This document shows, in pieces, positions 1 to 5,255 of a stretch of DNA of 5,255 nucleotides. Under the pieces are notes generated by a model that was given only the letters and a program-made list of their open reading frames with translations, was not told the origin of the DNA and searched no databases. The DNA lies in NCBI GenBank assembly GCA_020355945.1, contig CP070627.1, positions 2,162,005 to 2,167,259 of the forward strand. Reading direction: 5' to 3'. This DNA is from Candidatus Aminicenantota bacterium (GTDB lineage Bacteria > Acidobacteriota > Aminicenantia > UBA2199). The position numbers and the translations under genes are program-made. How positions within the stretch are numbered: position 1 is the first letter of the stretch; the number at the start of each line of letters is the position of its first letter.

Positions 1-1368
1 GCCCGGTTAAAAAAAGAATTGAAAGAACTGAGTATAGAATTTCAAAAAATCCTTCGCCAGGGCACAAATAAAATCGATATTATTGGCACATCTTATGAAG
101 ATGAAGGAAAGATAAAAGATTTGCTGGATGATCTGTTTCAAGAATGGGATTATATGTTTACCAGTACAGGTGCGACCTTATCCCTGCGCCCCAATAAAGA
201 AATGGAGATGGAAGAGGGTACCATCAACCAGGCCCTGGAAACCATTCGCAACCGGATAGATGAATTTGGCGTGGCCGAACCGGTGTTCCAAAGGGAAGGC
301 AAAAACCGACTTTTGATTGAATTACCCGGTGCCAGTGAAAAAGAGAAAAAACGAGTCATGGGTTTAATCAAAAGTACAGCCATGTTGGAATTCAAGAAAG
401 TAGTAGGGGGTCGTTTCCCAACTGAAGAAGAAGCACTGAAGCAGTACAACGGCGTATTACCGGAGGACCTGGTGATCTTAAAATGGAGCCCCCGTTCCGA
501 TTATAAAGGAGTGTCTGTCCTGGAATCTGCCAGTGTGATCACAGGTACGGATTTAAAAAATGCCCGGCGTTCCGTGGACCGGTGGGGCGCGCCTTCGGTG
601 GCTTTCTCCTTAAACTCCAGCGGGGCCGCCAAGTTCAGGACGTTTACCGCGGCTAATGTAGGACAAAAATTGGCTATTGTCCTGGACAGCCGGGTTATCA
701 CCGACCCGGTCATCCAGGATGTGCTCTCTTACGACAGTATCATTACCGGGAACTTTACCATAGAAGAAGCCGATGACCTGGCAGTGAAACTGCGCTCCGG
801 CGCCTTGCCCGCACCATTAACCATGCTGCACGAACAAATTATTGGACCTTCCCTGGGCGCGGATTCCATCAGGAAAGGAATTTACGCCTGCTCTGTCGGG
901 TTATTGGTGGTGATGATGTTTATGCTGGTGTATTACAAAGCCGCAGGCATTAACTCCGTGGTTGCCCTGGTGTTGAATATGGTGATATTATTGGGCGTAT
1001 TAGCCTATTTTAAAGCCACCCTGACCTTACCGGGAATCGCCGGTATTATCCTGACTATTGGTATGGCAGTGGATGCCAACGTGCTGATATTTGAGCGAAT
1101 AAAAGAAGATTTAAGGGCGGGCAAATCCCCTAAATCCGCGATTGACTCCGGCTTTAAAAAAGCATTTGCCACTATCCTGGACGCCAATTTGACTACCATC
1201 ATTGCCGCAATTTTCTTATTTCAATTCGGGACCAGTACCATCAAAGGCTTTTCCGTAACCTTGATGATTGGCATCGTGGCCAGTATGTTTACCGCGGTAT
1301 TTGTCTCCAGGGTGATCTTCGATCTTATCTATTCCCAAAAGAAAAAGCTAAAAAAGATAAGCATATAA
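1..1368 (+). CDS. secD: Protein translocase subunit SecD, 5' end cut off by the window
   Basis: SecD works with SecF and SecYEG in the inner membrane, using the proton motive force to help complete export of unfolded proteins. The frame is open to the left edge, giving 455 visible residues; a TTG at 19 is only an internal Leu codon and there is no SD before it, so the true start and first membrane segment lie outside. The visible part has the periplasmic P1 region (RNRIDEFGV, then RLLIELPG, then STAMLEFK), the FTIEEADDLAVKLRSGALPAP stretch (seen near residues 255-275) and the GPSLG junction at 282-286. Membrane segments follow at about 293-312, 317-336, 341-364, 397-409 and 415-444. The signature GMAVDANVLIFERIKEDL starts at residue 354; its Asp358 corresponds to the Asp of E. 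coli SecD needed for proton-driven export. The Lys-rich tail is cytoplasmic. secF follows after 19 bases. The identification is firm; only the start is unknown. Confidence 0.96.
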   Translation, partial: ARLKKELKELSIEFQKILRQGTNKIDIIGTSYEDEGKIKDLLDDLFQEWDYMFTSTGATLSLRPNKEMEMEEGTINQALETIRNRIDEFGVAEPVFQREGKNRLLIELPGASEKEKKRVMGLIKSTAMLEFKKVVGGRFPTEEEALKQYNGVLPEDLVILKWSPRSDYKGVSVLESASVITGTDLKNARRSVDRWGAPSVAFSLNSSGAAKFRTFTAANVGQKLAIVLDSRVITDPVIQDVLSYDSIITGNFTIEEADDLAVKLRSGALPAPLTMLHEQIIGPSLGADSIRKGIYACSVGLLVVMMFMLVYYKAAGINSVVALVLNMVILLGVLAYFKATLTLPGIAGIILTIGMAVDANVLIFERIKEDLRAGKSPKSAIDSGFKKAFATILDANLTTIIAAIFLFQFGTSTIKGFSVTLMIGIVASMFTAVFVSRVIFDLIYSQKKKLKKISI

Positions 1369-1387
1369 TGCCAACAGGAGCTGTGAG

Positions 1388-2584
1388 ATGAAAATATTTA
1401 AAAAGGAACCTAATTTTCAATTTATGAATAAGCGAGGATACGCCTTTATCTTTTCCGGGATAATTATCGTTCTGGGTGTGTTTCTATTCAATACCGTTGG
1501 TTTTAACCTGGGTATTGATTTTACCGGCGGCACCAATATAGAAGTCAGCTTTCGACAAGATGTCTCTATTGATCAATTGAGAGACGCCCTGGGTGAAGTG
1601 GGCCTGGGAAAGTCCATGATTCAACGGGTGGGCCAGGACGTGAATAAGTTCTTTATCAAAACCGTAAAGTCCCTTGACACAGAAACAAAAGCGGAAACAG
1701 ATGCAACTGCGGAAGATGAAAGTGAAAGTGAAAGTGAAGGAGAAGTGGGTATTACAAAAATTATTGAAGAGGCATTGAAAACCCCTGGAGAAAAAGAGTT
1801 AAAAGCCACGAAACTGGACTTAAATAATTCTTCCCAACCGGAGATCGCCGGGTGGTTGGTGTCCAAAGGAGTTAACCGCACCACTGCCGAAGAGACCGCT
1901 TCTCAATTGACTGAATTAAGAACCACCAATGACACGGGATTAATTAATTCCTTAGAAGAGATCGAGGGATTGGGTTTAAAGCCGCAGGCAGCTGCGGTGT
2001 TGAAAGAGCATACCTACCTGGGGGATTTTACTTTCTTGAGTGAAGAAACCGTAGGGCCGCAGGTGGGGCATGATTTAAGACAAAAAGCATCCCTGGCTAC
2101 GGTCTGGGCTATGCTGGGTATGCTGATTTACATTGCTATCCGCTTTCGGTTTATTTTTGGTATTGCCGCAGTGATTACCCTACTGCATGATGTTTTAATA
2201 AGTCTCACCTTTATCCTGCTTTTCCAGGTGGAGGTTTCACTTTCCGTAGTAGCAGGGATTCTGACTATTGTCGGATATTCGTTAAATGACACGATTGTTA
2301 TCTTTGACCGCGTTAGAGACAACATGAAGATAATGAAACGACAGGAGTCGGAACGAATCCTGGACACCAGTATCAACCAGACCTTAAGCCGAACCATTGT
2401 CACCTCCGGGACCACGTTATGCGTGGTATTGGCTCTTTTCTTTTTTGGAGGCGAAGTGATTCATGCGTTTTCCTTTACACTCCTGGTGGGTGTGATTACA
2501 GGTACGTATTCGTCTGTATTCCAATCCTGCGCCTGGTTAAGGATATGGGAACAGAAAACTTTTGGAGGAGCAAAAAAAAAGTAA
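1388..2584 (+). CDS. secF: Protein translocase subunit SecF with an enlarged periplasmic domain
   Basis: SecF is the partner of SecD in the proton-driven export complex. The ATG at 1388 is preceded by AGGAG (1376-1380) at a good spacing, 19 bases after the secD stop. Visible family marks are membrane segment 1 at about 18-36, GIDFTGGT at 42-49, VGPQVG at 222-227, the conserved membrane motif GYSLNDTIVIFDRVRDN at 296-312 and GTYSSVF at 372-378; further membrane segments lie at about 236-252, 256-279, 282-305, 337-355 and 358-382. At 398 residues it is longer than the common 290-330. The extra length lies between GIDFTGGT and VGPQVG: a low-complexity acidic stretch (about 97-120, with an ESESESE run) and a predicted helical part (about 148-210) whose end resembles a helix-hairpin-helix. 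The gene ends with a nine-A run encoding a Lys tail directly before TAA. Co-transcription with secD is very likely. Confidence 0.96.
   Translation: MKIFKKEPNFQFMNKRGYAFIFSGIIIVLGVFLFNTVGFNLGIDFTGGTNIEVSFRQDVSIDQLRDALGEVGLGKSMIQRVGQDVNKFFIKTVKSLDTETKAETDATAEDESESESEGEVGITKIIEEALKTPGEKELKATKLDLNNSSQPEIAGWLVSKGVNRTTAEETASQLTELRTTNDTGLINSLEEIEGLGLKPQAAAVLKEHTYLGDFTFLSEETVGPQVGHDLRQKASLATVWAMLGMLIYIAIRFRFIFGIAAVITLLHDVLISLTFILLFQVEVSLSVVAGILTIVGYSLNDTIVIFDRVRDNMKIMKRQESERILDTSINQTLSRTIVTSGTTLCVVLALFFFGGEVIHAFSFTLLVGVITGTYSSVFQSCAWLRIWEQKTFGGAKKK
1718..1738 (+). repeat. Hexamer GAAAGT tandem repeat in secF
   Basis: Three perfect GAAAGT units plus a trailing GAA encode Glu-Ser alternation at SecF residues 111-117. 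It lies inside the acidic low-complexity linker of the enlarged periplasmic domain. Because the unit is two codons long, copy-number change would keep the reading frame. Confidence 0.8.
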
Positions 2585-2600
2585 AAAAAGTAAATTCTAC

Positions 2601-2633
2601 TTGCATTTTACAAAGAATTATTATATATATAAA
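2601..2633 (+). promoter_or_regulatory. Possible weak promoter ahead of tonB
   Basis: The 79-base gap between secF and tonB is the longest same-strand gap here and is strongly AT-rich. TTGCAT at 2601-2606 keeps only the TTG of a -35 box; TATATA at 2624-2629 is 17 bases downstream and a TATAAA lies at 2628-2633. A sigma-70-type promoter giving tonB-exbB-exbD separate expression is possible, but AT-rich sequence yields such matches easily, and read-through from secF is equally plausible as no terminator is seen in the gap. Confidence 0.25.
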
Positions 2634-2663
2634 GTCTGAAAAAATTTCAATAGGGAGGTAAAA

Positions 2664-3407
2664 ATGTTTGAAGATTCACTTATGGAAGCAGAGGCCAGGA
2701 AGAAGGCTCGCAGAAGGTGGATCACCTTTCCTCTGTCAGTGGTGTTACATGCTCTTGTCATTGTGGCCGCGATTATCGGGCCCCTTCTGACAGCAGATGC
2801 GAATCTTCCCGCAGTGAAGGTGATAAATGTCTTTATGGCTGCTGCTCCTCCGCCGCCGCCTCCACCCCCTCCACCAGCTAAAAAGAAATCCAAGAAAAAA
2901 GCAAAAAAACAACAACAACAGAAAAAAGAGACTGAAGTCCGGCCAATAGCAGCGGGACGGCTGGTGGCACCGATTGATATCCCGGAAGAAATCGAAGAAG
3001 AAGATATCGGTGATTTCGGGTTTGATTTCGGTGTAGAAGGCGGTGTAGAAGGTGGCGTCGAAGGTGGTGTTGTTGGTGGTGTACTGGGTGCTCCCGGTAC
3101 AGGTGACACCATAAGCGAGGCAATCCAGATTGCCAGTATCCAACAACCAAGGCTGATCAAACGAGTCGAACCCCAATACCCCTCTGTCGCGCTGAAAGCA
3201 CATATCCAGGGAGCGGTTGTGATTAATGCGATCACGGATATCTATGGGCGAGTCATAGAAGCAAAGGTCATTAACGGGCACCCATTGTTACGCCAGGCTG
3301 CTGTTGCCGCCATCCGGCAATGGGTATATGAACCGTACATCTTAAATGGTGTGCCAAGACCGGTTAAATTCACTGTGGTTGTACGATTTAATCTACAGAA
3401 TCGCTAA
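2664..3407 (+). CDS. tonB: TonB-family energy transducer
   Basis: TonB carries energy from the ExbB-ExbD proton motor in the inner membrane across the periplasm to outer-membrane receptors. The start ATG has GGGAGG (2653-2658) five bases upstream. The 247 residues comprise a short charged cytoplasmic head (1-19, ending KKARRRW), one membrane anchor (about 20-43) that keeps the Ser-x3-His pattern (S25, H29) used by TonB to couple to ExbB-ExbD, ten consecutive prolines (62-71), a Lys/Gln block (73-88), an acidic patch (108-114), a VEGG-type repeat (124-140), and a TonB C-terminal domain (about 161-245) with the PQYP motif (170-173) and TDIYGRV (191-197). Length is close to E. coli TonB (239). 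exbB and exbD follow, which supports true TonB function rather than a stand-alone paralogue. The substrate is not evident because no receptor gene is present; a TolA-like role is less likely given the C-terminal domain. Confidence 0.93.
   Translation: MFEDSLMEAEARKKARRRWITFPLSVVLHALVIVAAIIGPLLTADANLPAVKVINVFMAAAPPPPPPPPPPAKKKSKKKAKKQQQQKKETEVRPIAAGRLVAPIDIPEEIEEEDIGDFGFDFGVEGGVEGGVEGGVVGGVLGAPGTGDTISEAIQIASIQQPRLIKRVEPQYPSVALKAHIQGAVVINAITDIYGRVIEAKVINGHPLLRQAAVAAIRQWVYEPYILNGVPRPVKFTVVVRFNLQNR
2847..2876 (+). repeat. Polyproline tract in tonB (10 prolines)
   Basis: Ten Pro codons in a row (residues 62-71) directly after the membrane anchor and an AAA triplet. All four Pro codons are used in a mixed order, so the run is kept at protein level rather than being a recent DNA slippage product. 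Proline-rich stretches in TonB proteins form extended periplasm-spanning spacers; a run this long normally calls for EF-P during translation (established for polyproline). Confidence 0.85.
3033..3080 (+). repeat. Four 12-base tandem units encoding VEGG-type repeats in tonB
   Basis: Units at 3033-3044, 3045-3056, 3057-3068 and 3069-3080 encode VEGG, VEGG, VEGG and VVGG, followed by a degenerate VLG. The units differ mostly at third codon positions. They form a flexible Gly-rich hinge between the acidic patch and the C-terminal domain of TonB. The 12-base unit preserves frame if copy number changes. Confidence 0.85.
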
Positions 3408-3437
3408 ATCTTATTACAATTTTACAAATCTAAAAAT

Positions 3438-3446
3438 AAAGGAGGT
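3438..3446 (+). promoter_or_regulatory. Strong ribosome binding site of exbB
   Basis: AAAGGAGGT is a near-perfect anti-SD match. It stands nine bases before the ATG at 3455, which favours that start over the second in-frame ATG at 3464 (Met4). It suggests high translation, fitting the excess of ExbB over TonB known in other bacteria. Confidence 0.75.
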
Positions 3447-3454
3447 TTTATATT

Positions 3455-4135
3455 ATGCATGGAATGGATTTAGGAACGATGTGGGCGCAAATGGGCCCCA
3501 TCCCGAAGTCAGTTGTTTTTGTGTTGCTTTTCATGTCGATTTATTCGATTGCCGTTGGAGTAGAGCGAATCATTGTGTATGCCAAGGCCAAACAACAATC
3601 TAATATTTTACTTCGGCTTATTGGTAAACTTTGGCAGGAAGGAAAAATCGAAGAGTCAATAAAAGTATCTTCTGATAAAAAATTCAAAAATAGTCACCTG
3701 GCAAAAGTATTGGTTGCCGGTTTAAATGAACTGGAATTCCAGGAAGATGAAAAAGCCGCTTATGCGGAAAAAGTCGAATCCGCCAAACGAGCCATTGAAA
3801 GAGCAACAATCAAAGGTCTGGTAGAGTTTAGAAGAGGTTTGAACGGATTGGCCACGATTGGTTCAACTGGCCCTTTTATCGGTTTATTCGGAACCGTGTT
3901 TGGCGTTATCACAGCATTCCAGGGAATGGCCACCGCCGGTTCAGCCGGTATTGGCGCAGTCGCCGCTGGAATCGCTGAAGCCCTGATTACCACCGGTTTT
4001 GGTATCCTGGTCGCTGTTATTGCTGTGATATTCTTCAATTTCCTCTTGAATAAAGTCGATATCTTTACCGGTGAGATGGCAAACGCCTCCTCCGAATTGA
4101 TCGATCATTACATTAAAAAAAGAACAGGAGCCTGA
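3455..4135 (+). CDS. exbB: ExbB-type proton channel subunit (MotA/TolQ/ExbB family)
   Basis: ExbB forms the inner-membrane pentamer around ExbD that conducts protons and drives TonB. The 226-residue protein fits the family length. It has a first membrane segment at about 18-41, a long cytoplasmic loop (about 43-130) rich in charged helices, and the family core: LNGLATIGSTGPFIGLFGTV at 129-148 leading membrane segment 2 (about 133-157), then segment 3 (about 168-198) with GIAEALITTGFGILVAV. Glu175 in the third segment and Thr147 and Thr179/Thr180 are in the places of polar residues known to matter in E. coli ExbB. The gene sits 47 bases after tonB and only 2 bases before exbD. A TolQ role cannot be fully excluded by sequence alone, but the tonB neighbour and absence of tolA, tolB and pal make ExbB the better call. 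Confidence 0.93.
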   Translation: MHGMDLGTMWAQMGPIPKSVVFVLLFMSIYSIAVGVERIIVYAKAKQQSNILLRLIGKLWQEGKIEESIKVSSDKKFKNSHLAKVLVAGLNELEFQEDEKAAYAEKVESAKRAIERATIKGLVEFRRGLNGLATIGSTGPFIGLFGTVFGVITAFQGMATAGSAGIGAVAAGIAEALITTGFGILVAVIAVIFFNFLLNKVDIFTGEMANASSELIDHYIKKRTGA

Positions 4136-4137
4136 TT

Positions 4138-4572
4138 ATGGGTGGCGCTGATGTAGGTGGCTCAAAAGAAACCAAAGCTGAACCCAATGTTGTGCCCCTT
4201 TGTGATATCTTACTGGTGTTACTCATCATCTTTATGGTGGTTACACCATTGATCAAAAAAGGCATCAACGTAAGACTCCCGGAAGCAGCTCACACACAAG
4301 ACCAACCGGAACCCGGAAACATGATTACCGTCTATGTTAAAGATGACGGAAGCGTTTTCCTGGATGAAGAAGAAGTGACGGACCTGGGAAAACTGGCTGT
4401 CATGATCGAAGATAGGATGGAAGAGAAAAAACAAGCTGAAAAAACCAAACTGTTGTTAAAAGCTGATGAAGATATTCTCTATGGAAGAGTGACAGTGGTG
4501 ATGGACGAAATTCGCAGAGCCCAAATCGAAATTGTAGGACTGGTAACCCAGGAAAAAGTTGCTTCGGAATAA
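4138..4572 (+). CDS. exbD: ExbD-type motor subunit (ExbD/TolR family)
   Basis: ExbD is the rotor-like partner of ExbB; its single membrane helix carries the proton-binding Asp and its periplasmic domain engages TonB. The 144 residues fit the family. A short cytoplasmic head (1-17) leads into NVVPLCDILLVLLIIFMVV (17-35), where Asp23 matches the essential membrane Asp of ExbD/TolR. The periplasmic domain (about 42-140) holds the typical ITVYVKDDGSVFLDEEEV stretch near 63-80 and LLLKADEDILYGRVTVVMD near 105-123. The start lies 2 bases after the exbB stop with AGGAG at 4126-4130 inside the end of exbB, so the two are probably translationally coupled. The usual Thr of the NVTP motif is Val here and residue 22 is Cys. 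Only one ExbD is present, whereas some lineages carry two. Confidence 0.93.
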   Translation: MGGADVGGSKETKAEPNVVPLCDILLVLLIIFMVVTPLIKKGINVRLPEAAHTQDQPEPGNMITVYVKDDGSVFLDEEEVTDLGKLAVMIEDRMEEKKQAEKTKLLLKADEDILYGRVTVVMDEIRRAQIEIVGLVTQEKVASE

Positions 4573-4622
4573 TACGAATATAACAATAAACGTAAAAAAC
4601 CTAAAAAAACCACGACATATGT

Positions 4623-4672
4623 AAACACAGTAGGGCAAAGGGAAGAGGGAAATTCTTCCCTTTGCTGTGTTT
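4623..4672. terminator. Strong hairpin between convergent genes, probable bidirectional terminator
   Basis: The arm AAACACAG at 4623-4630 pairs with CTGTGTTT at 4665-4672, and CAAAGGGAAG at 4636-4645 pairs with CTTCCCTTTG at 4655-4664, giving 18 base pairs with a five-base bulge (4631-4635) and a nine-base loop (4646-4654). It lies 50 bases after the exbD stop. On the + strand only TTT (the end of the stem) follows, so a classic U-tract is lacking. On the - strand, T-rich runs complementary to A7 (4603-4609) and A6 (4594-4599) follow at a distance. Its place between two converging genes supports a terminator role for both; an alternative is an mRNA 3' end stabiliser. Confidence 0.6.
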
Positions 4673-4698
4673 CCATTGAGCCAACATTTAAACTTCAA

Positions 4699-4717
4699 AA
4701 CATTAAATGATAATGTT
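4699..4717 (-). terminator. Small AT-rich hairpin after the lipid kinase stop
   Basis: AACATTA (4699-4705) pairs with TAATGTT (4711-4717) around a five-base loop. Read on the - strand it starts three bases after the kinase stop codon and is followed by TTG. The stem is only 7 bp and AT-rich, so it is a weak candidate; the larger hairpin at 4623-4672 is the more likely terminator. Confidence 0.25.
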
Positions 4718-4720
4718 GTT

Positions 4721-5255
4721 TCAAAGGGCAGAGCTGCCCGGGGAGGGTATCCTTATTTTAATTTTTGCCGGTAAAATTTCCACTGTATATTGATTAAGGT
4801 CTTCCCCGCCATACTCGCCATCAAAATGAAAGGGAATCAGACCCTCCAGGGATTTTACCTGGCAGCGGTCAAATTTATAAGATTTATAAAAGGGGAATTT
4901 ATGAATGTTCCCGGTGAACAAATTCCTTAAATTAATCGATTCCTTAAGTAATTTAAATTTATTGACGATGCAAATATCCAGTAATTTGTCATAGGGGGAG
5001 GCAAATGGGGCGATGATAGCATTACCTCCATATTGCTTAAAATTGGCAAAGGCAATGAGCATGATTTCATCCTGGAAAACCGTATCCCCCAGGTTGATTT
5101 CGACACGAAAGGTGGGCATTTCAAAAACACCTTTAAAGGCATAGTAAATATAGGATGCCAGTCCCCGGGTTTTGGCTTCCTGGTTAAATTTTTTTGAAAT
5201 AAGGCCGTCCAGGCCGATTCCGGCAATATTAAAAAAATATTTTTCATTGATTTTT
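4721..5255 (-). CDS. YegS/BmrU/DagK-type lipid kinase, C-terminal part, start outside window
   Basis: Proteins of this family phosphorylate diacylglycerol or related lipids with ATP at the inner membrane. The frame is open to the right edge, giving 177 residues; the ATG at 5117-5119 is internal, because family-like sequence continues upstream of it. Visible marks are YFFNIAGIGLDGLISKKF near residues 6-23, IAFANFKQYGGNAIIAPFA at 67-85, the D-x3-D pattern of YDKLLDICIV at 88-97 (Asp89, Asp93), and FHFDGE ending near residue 147, the family's C-terminal DGE motif with acidic residues implicated in catalysis in DgkB-type enzymes. The N-terminal part with the GGDGT nucleotide-binding loop would lie beyond the edge. 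Full-length relatives are about 290-320 residues, so some 120-140 are missing. Transcribed towards exbD, it is unlikely to be functionally tied to it. The exact lipid substrate (diacylglycerol, phosphatidylglycerol, sphingoid base) cannot be told. Confidence 0.85.
   Translation of the reverse strand, partial: KINEKYFFNIAGIGLDGLISKKFNQEAKTRGLASYIYYAFKGVFEMPTFRVEINLGDTVFQDEIMLIAFANFKQYGGNAIIAPFASPYDKLLDICIVNKFKLLKESINLRNLFTGNIHKFPFYKSYKFDRCQVKSLEGLIPFHFDGEYGGEDLNQYTVEILPAKIKIRIPSPGSSAL

Noticed and set aside
19..21. TTG as the start codon of secD
   Set aside because: The frame stays open to the first base, no SD precedes the TTG, and the visible protein lacks the N-terminal membrane segment expected of SecD, so the gene starts outside the window.
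1718..1738. Short GAAAGT units as a CRISPR or mobile repeat
   Set aside because: The repeats are contiguous with no spacers and lie within a coding region; they simply encode a Glu-Ser linker.
2419..2661. An 80-residue + strand frame over the end of secF as a separate gene
   Set aside because: No SD or family match; it is the -1 frame of secF and is considered only as a possible frameshift tail.
2621..3235. A 204-residue - strand frame opposite tonB, with Pro/Ser/Thr and poly-Gly runs
   Set aside because: It is the reverse reading of the polyproline and VEGG repeats of tonB; low complexity with no independent signal, and it would overlap a well-supported gene.
4573..4720. A small gene or tRNA in the convergent gap
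   Set aside because: No SD-supported short frame and no cloverleaf-like arrangement; the region is explained by hairpins and AT-rich spacer.
5117..5119. ATG as the true start of the lipid kinase (132 residues)
   Set aside because: The 45 codons upstream, up to the window edge, encode the expected family sequence with GIGLDG, so the ATG is internal.
4927..5247. A 106-residue - strand frame beginning MKNIFLILPES
   Set aside because: It overlaps the lipid kinase in another frame and has no family resemblance, while the kinase frame carries recognisable motifs throughout.

Overview
The window looks like the chromosome of a Gram-negative (two-membrane) bacterium, since it carries a complete TonB-ExbB-ExbD energy-transduction set. 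The style of TonB (N-terminus starting MFEDSL, C-terminal domain containing TDIYGRV) and of ExbD (NVVPLCD), together with a long SecF, resembles proteins I associate with Acidobacteriota / Candidatus Aminicenantes. That lineage call is an inference from remembered family style, not from a search. Base composition is moderate by eye, with AT-rich intergenic gaps. Nothing points to phage, transposon or recent transfer.

Layout: positions 1-1368 (+) hold the 3' part of secD, open at the left edge. secF (1388-2584, +) follows after 19 bases. After a 79-base AT-rich gap with a possible weak promoter come tonB (2664-3407, +), exbB (3455-4135, +) and exbD (4138-4572, +). All are on one strand with short gaps and strong Shine-Dalgarno sequences before the complete genes. 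A 148-base convergent intergenic region (4573-4720) contains a strong hairpin at 4623-4672 that probably separates transcription from the two sides. The right end (4721-5255, -) is the C-terminal part of a YegS/BmrU/DagK-type lipid kinase that runs off the right edge.

Two proton-motive-force machines sit side by side. SecD and SecF use proton flow to help pull secreted proteins across the inner membrane. ExbB-ExbD form the proton-driven motor that energises TonB, which acts on outer-membrane receptors. No gene is missing from either minimal set except the clipped start of secD. The receptor and substrate of this TonB are not in the window.

I found no clearly new system. The points most worth a second look are a periplasmic insertion in SecF that ends in a helix-hairpin-helix-like stretch, a possible -1 slippage site at the very end of secF (SD-like GGAGG, then A AAA AAG, then a stop), and the unusual spacer of TonB (polyproline, Lys/Gln block, acidic block, VEGG repeats).
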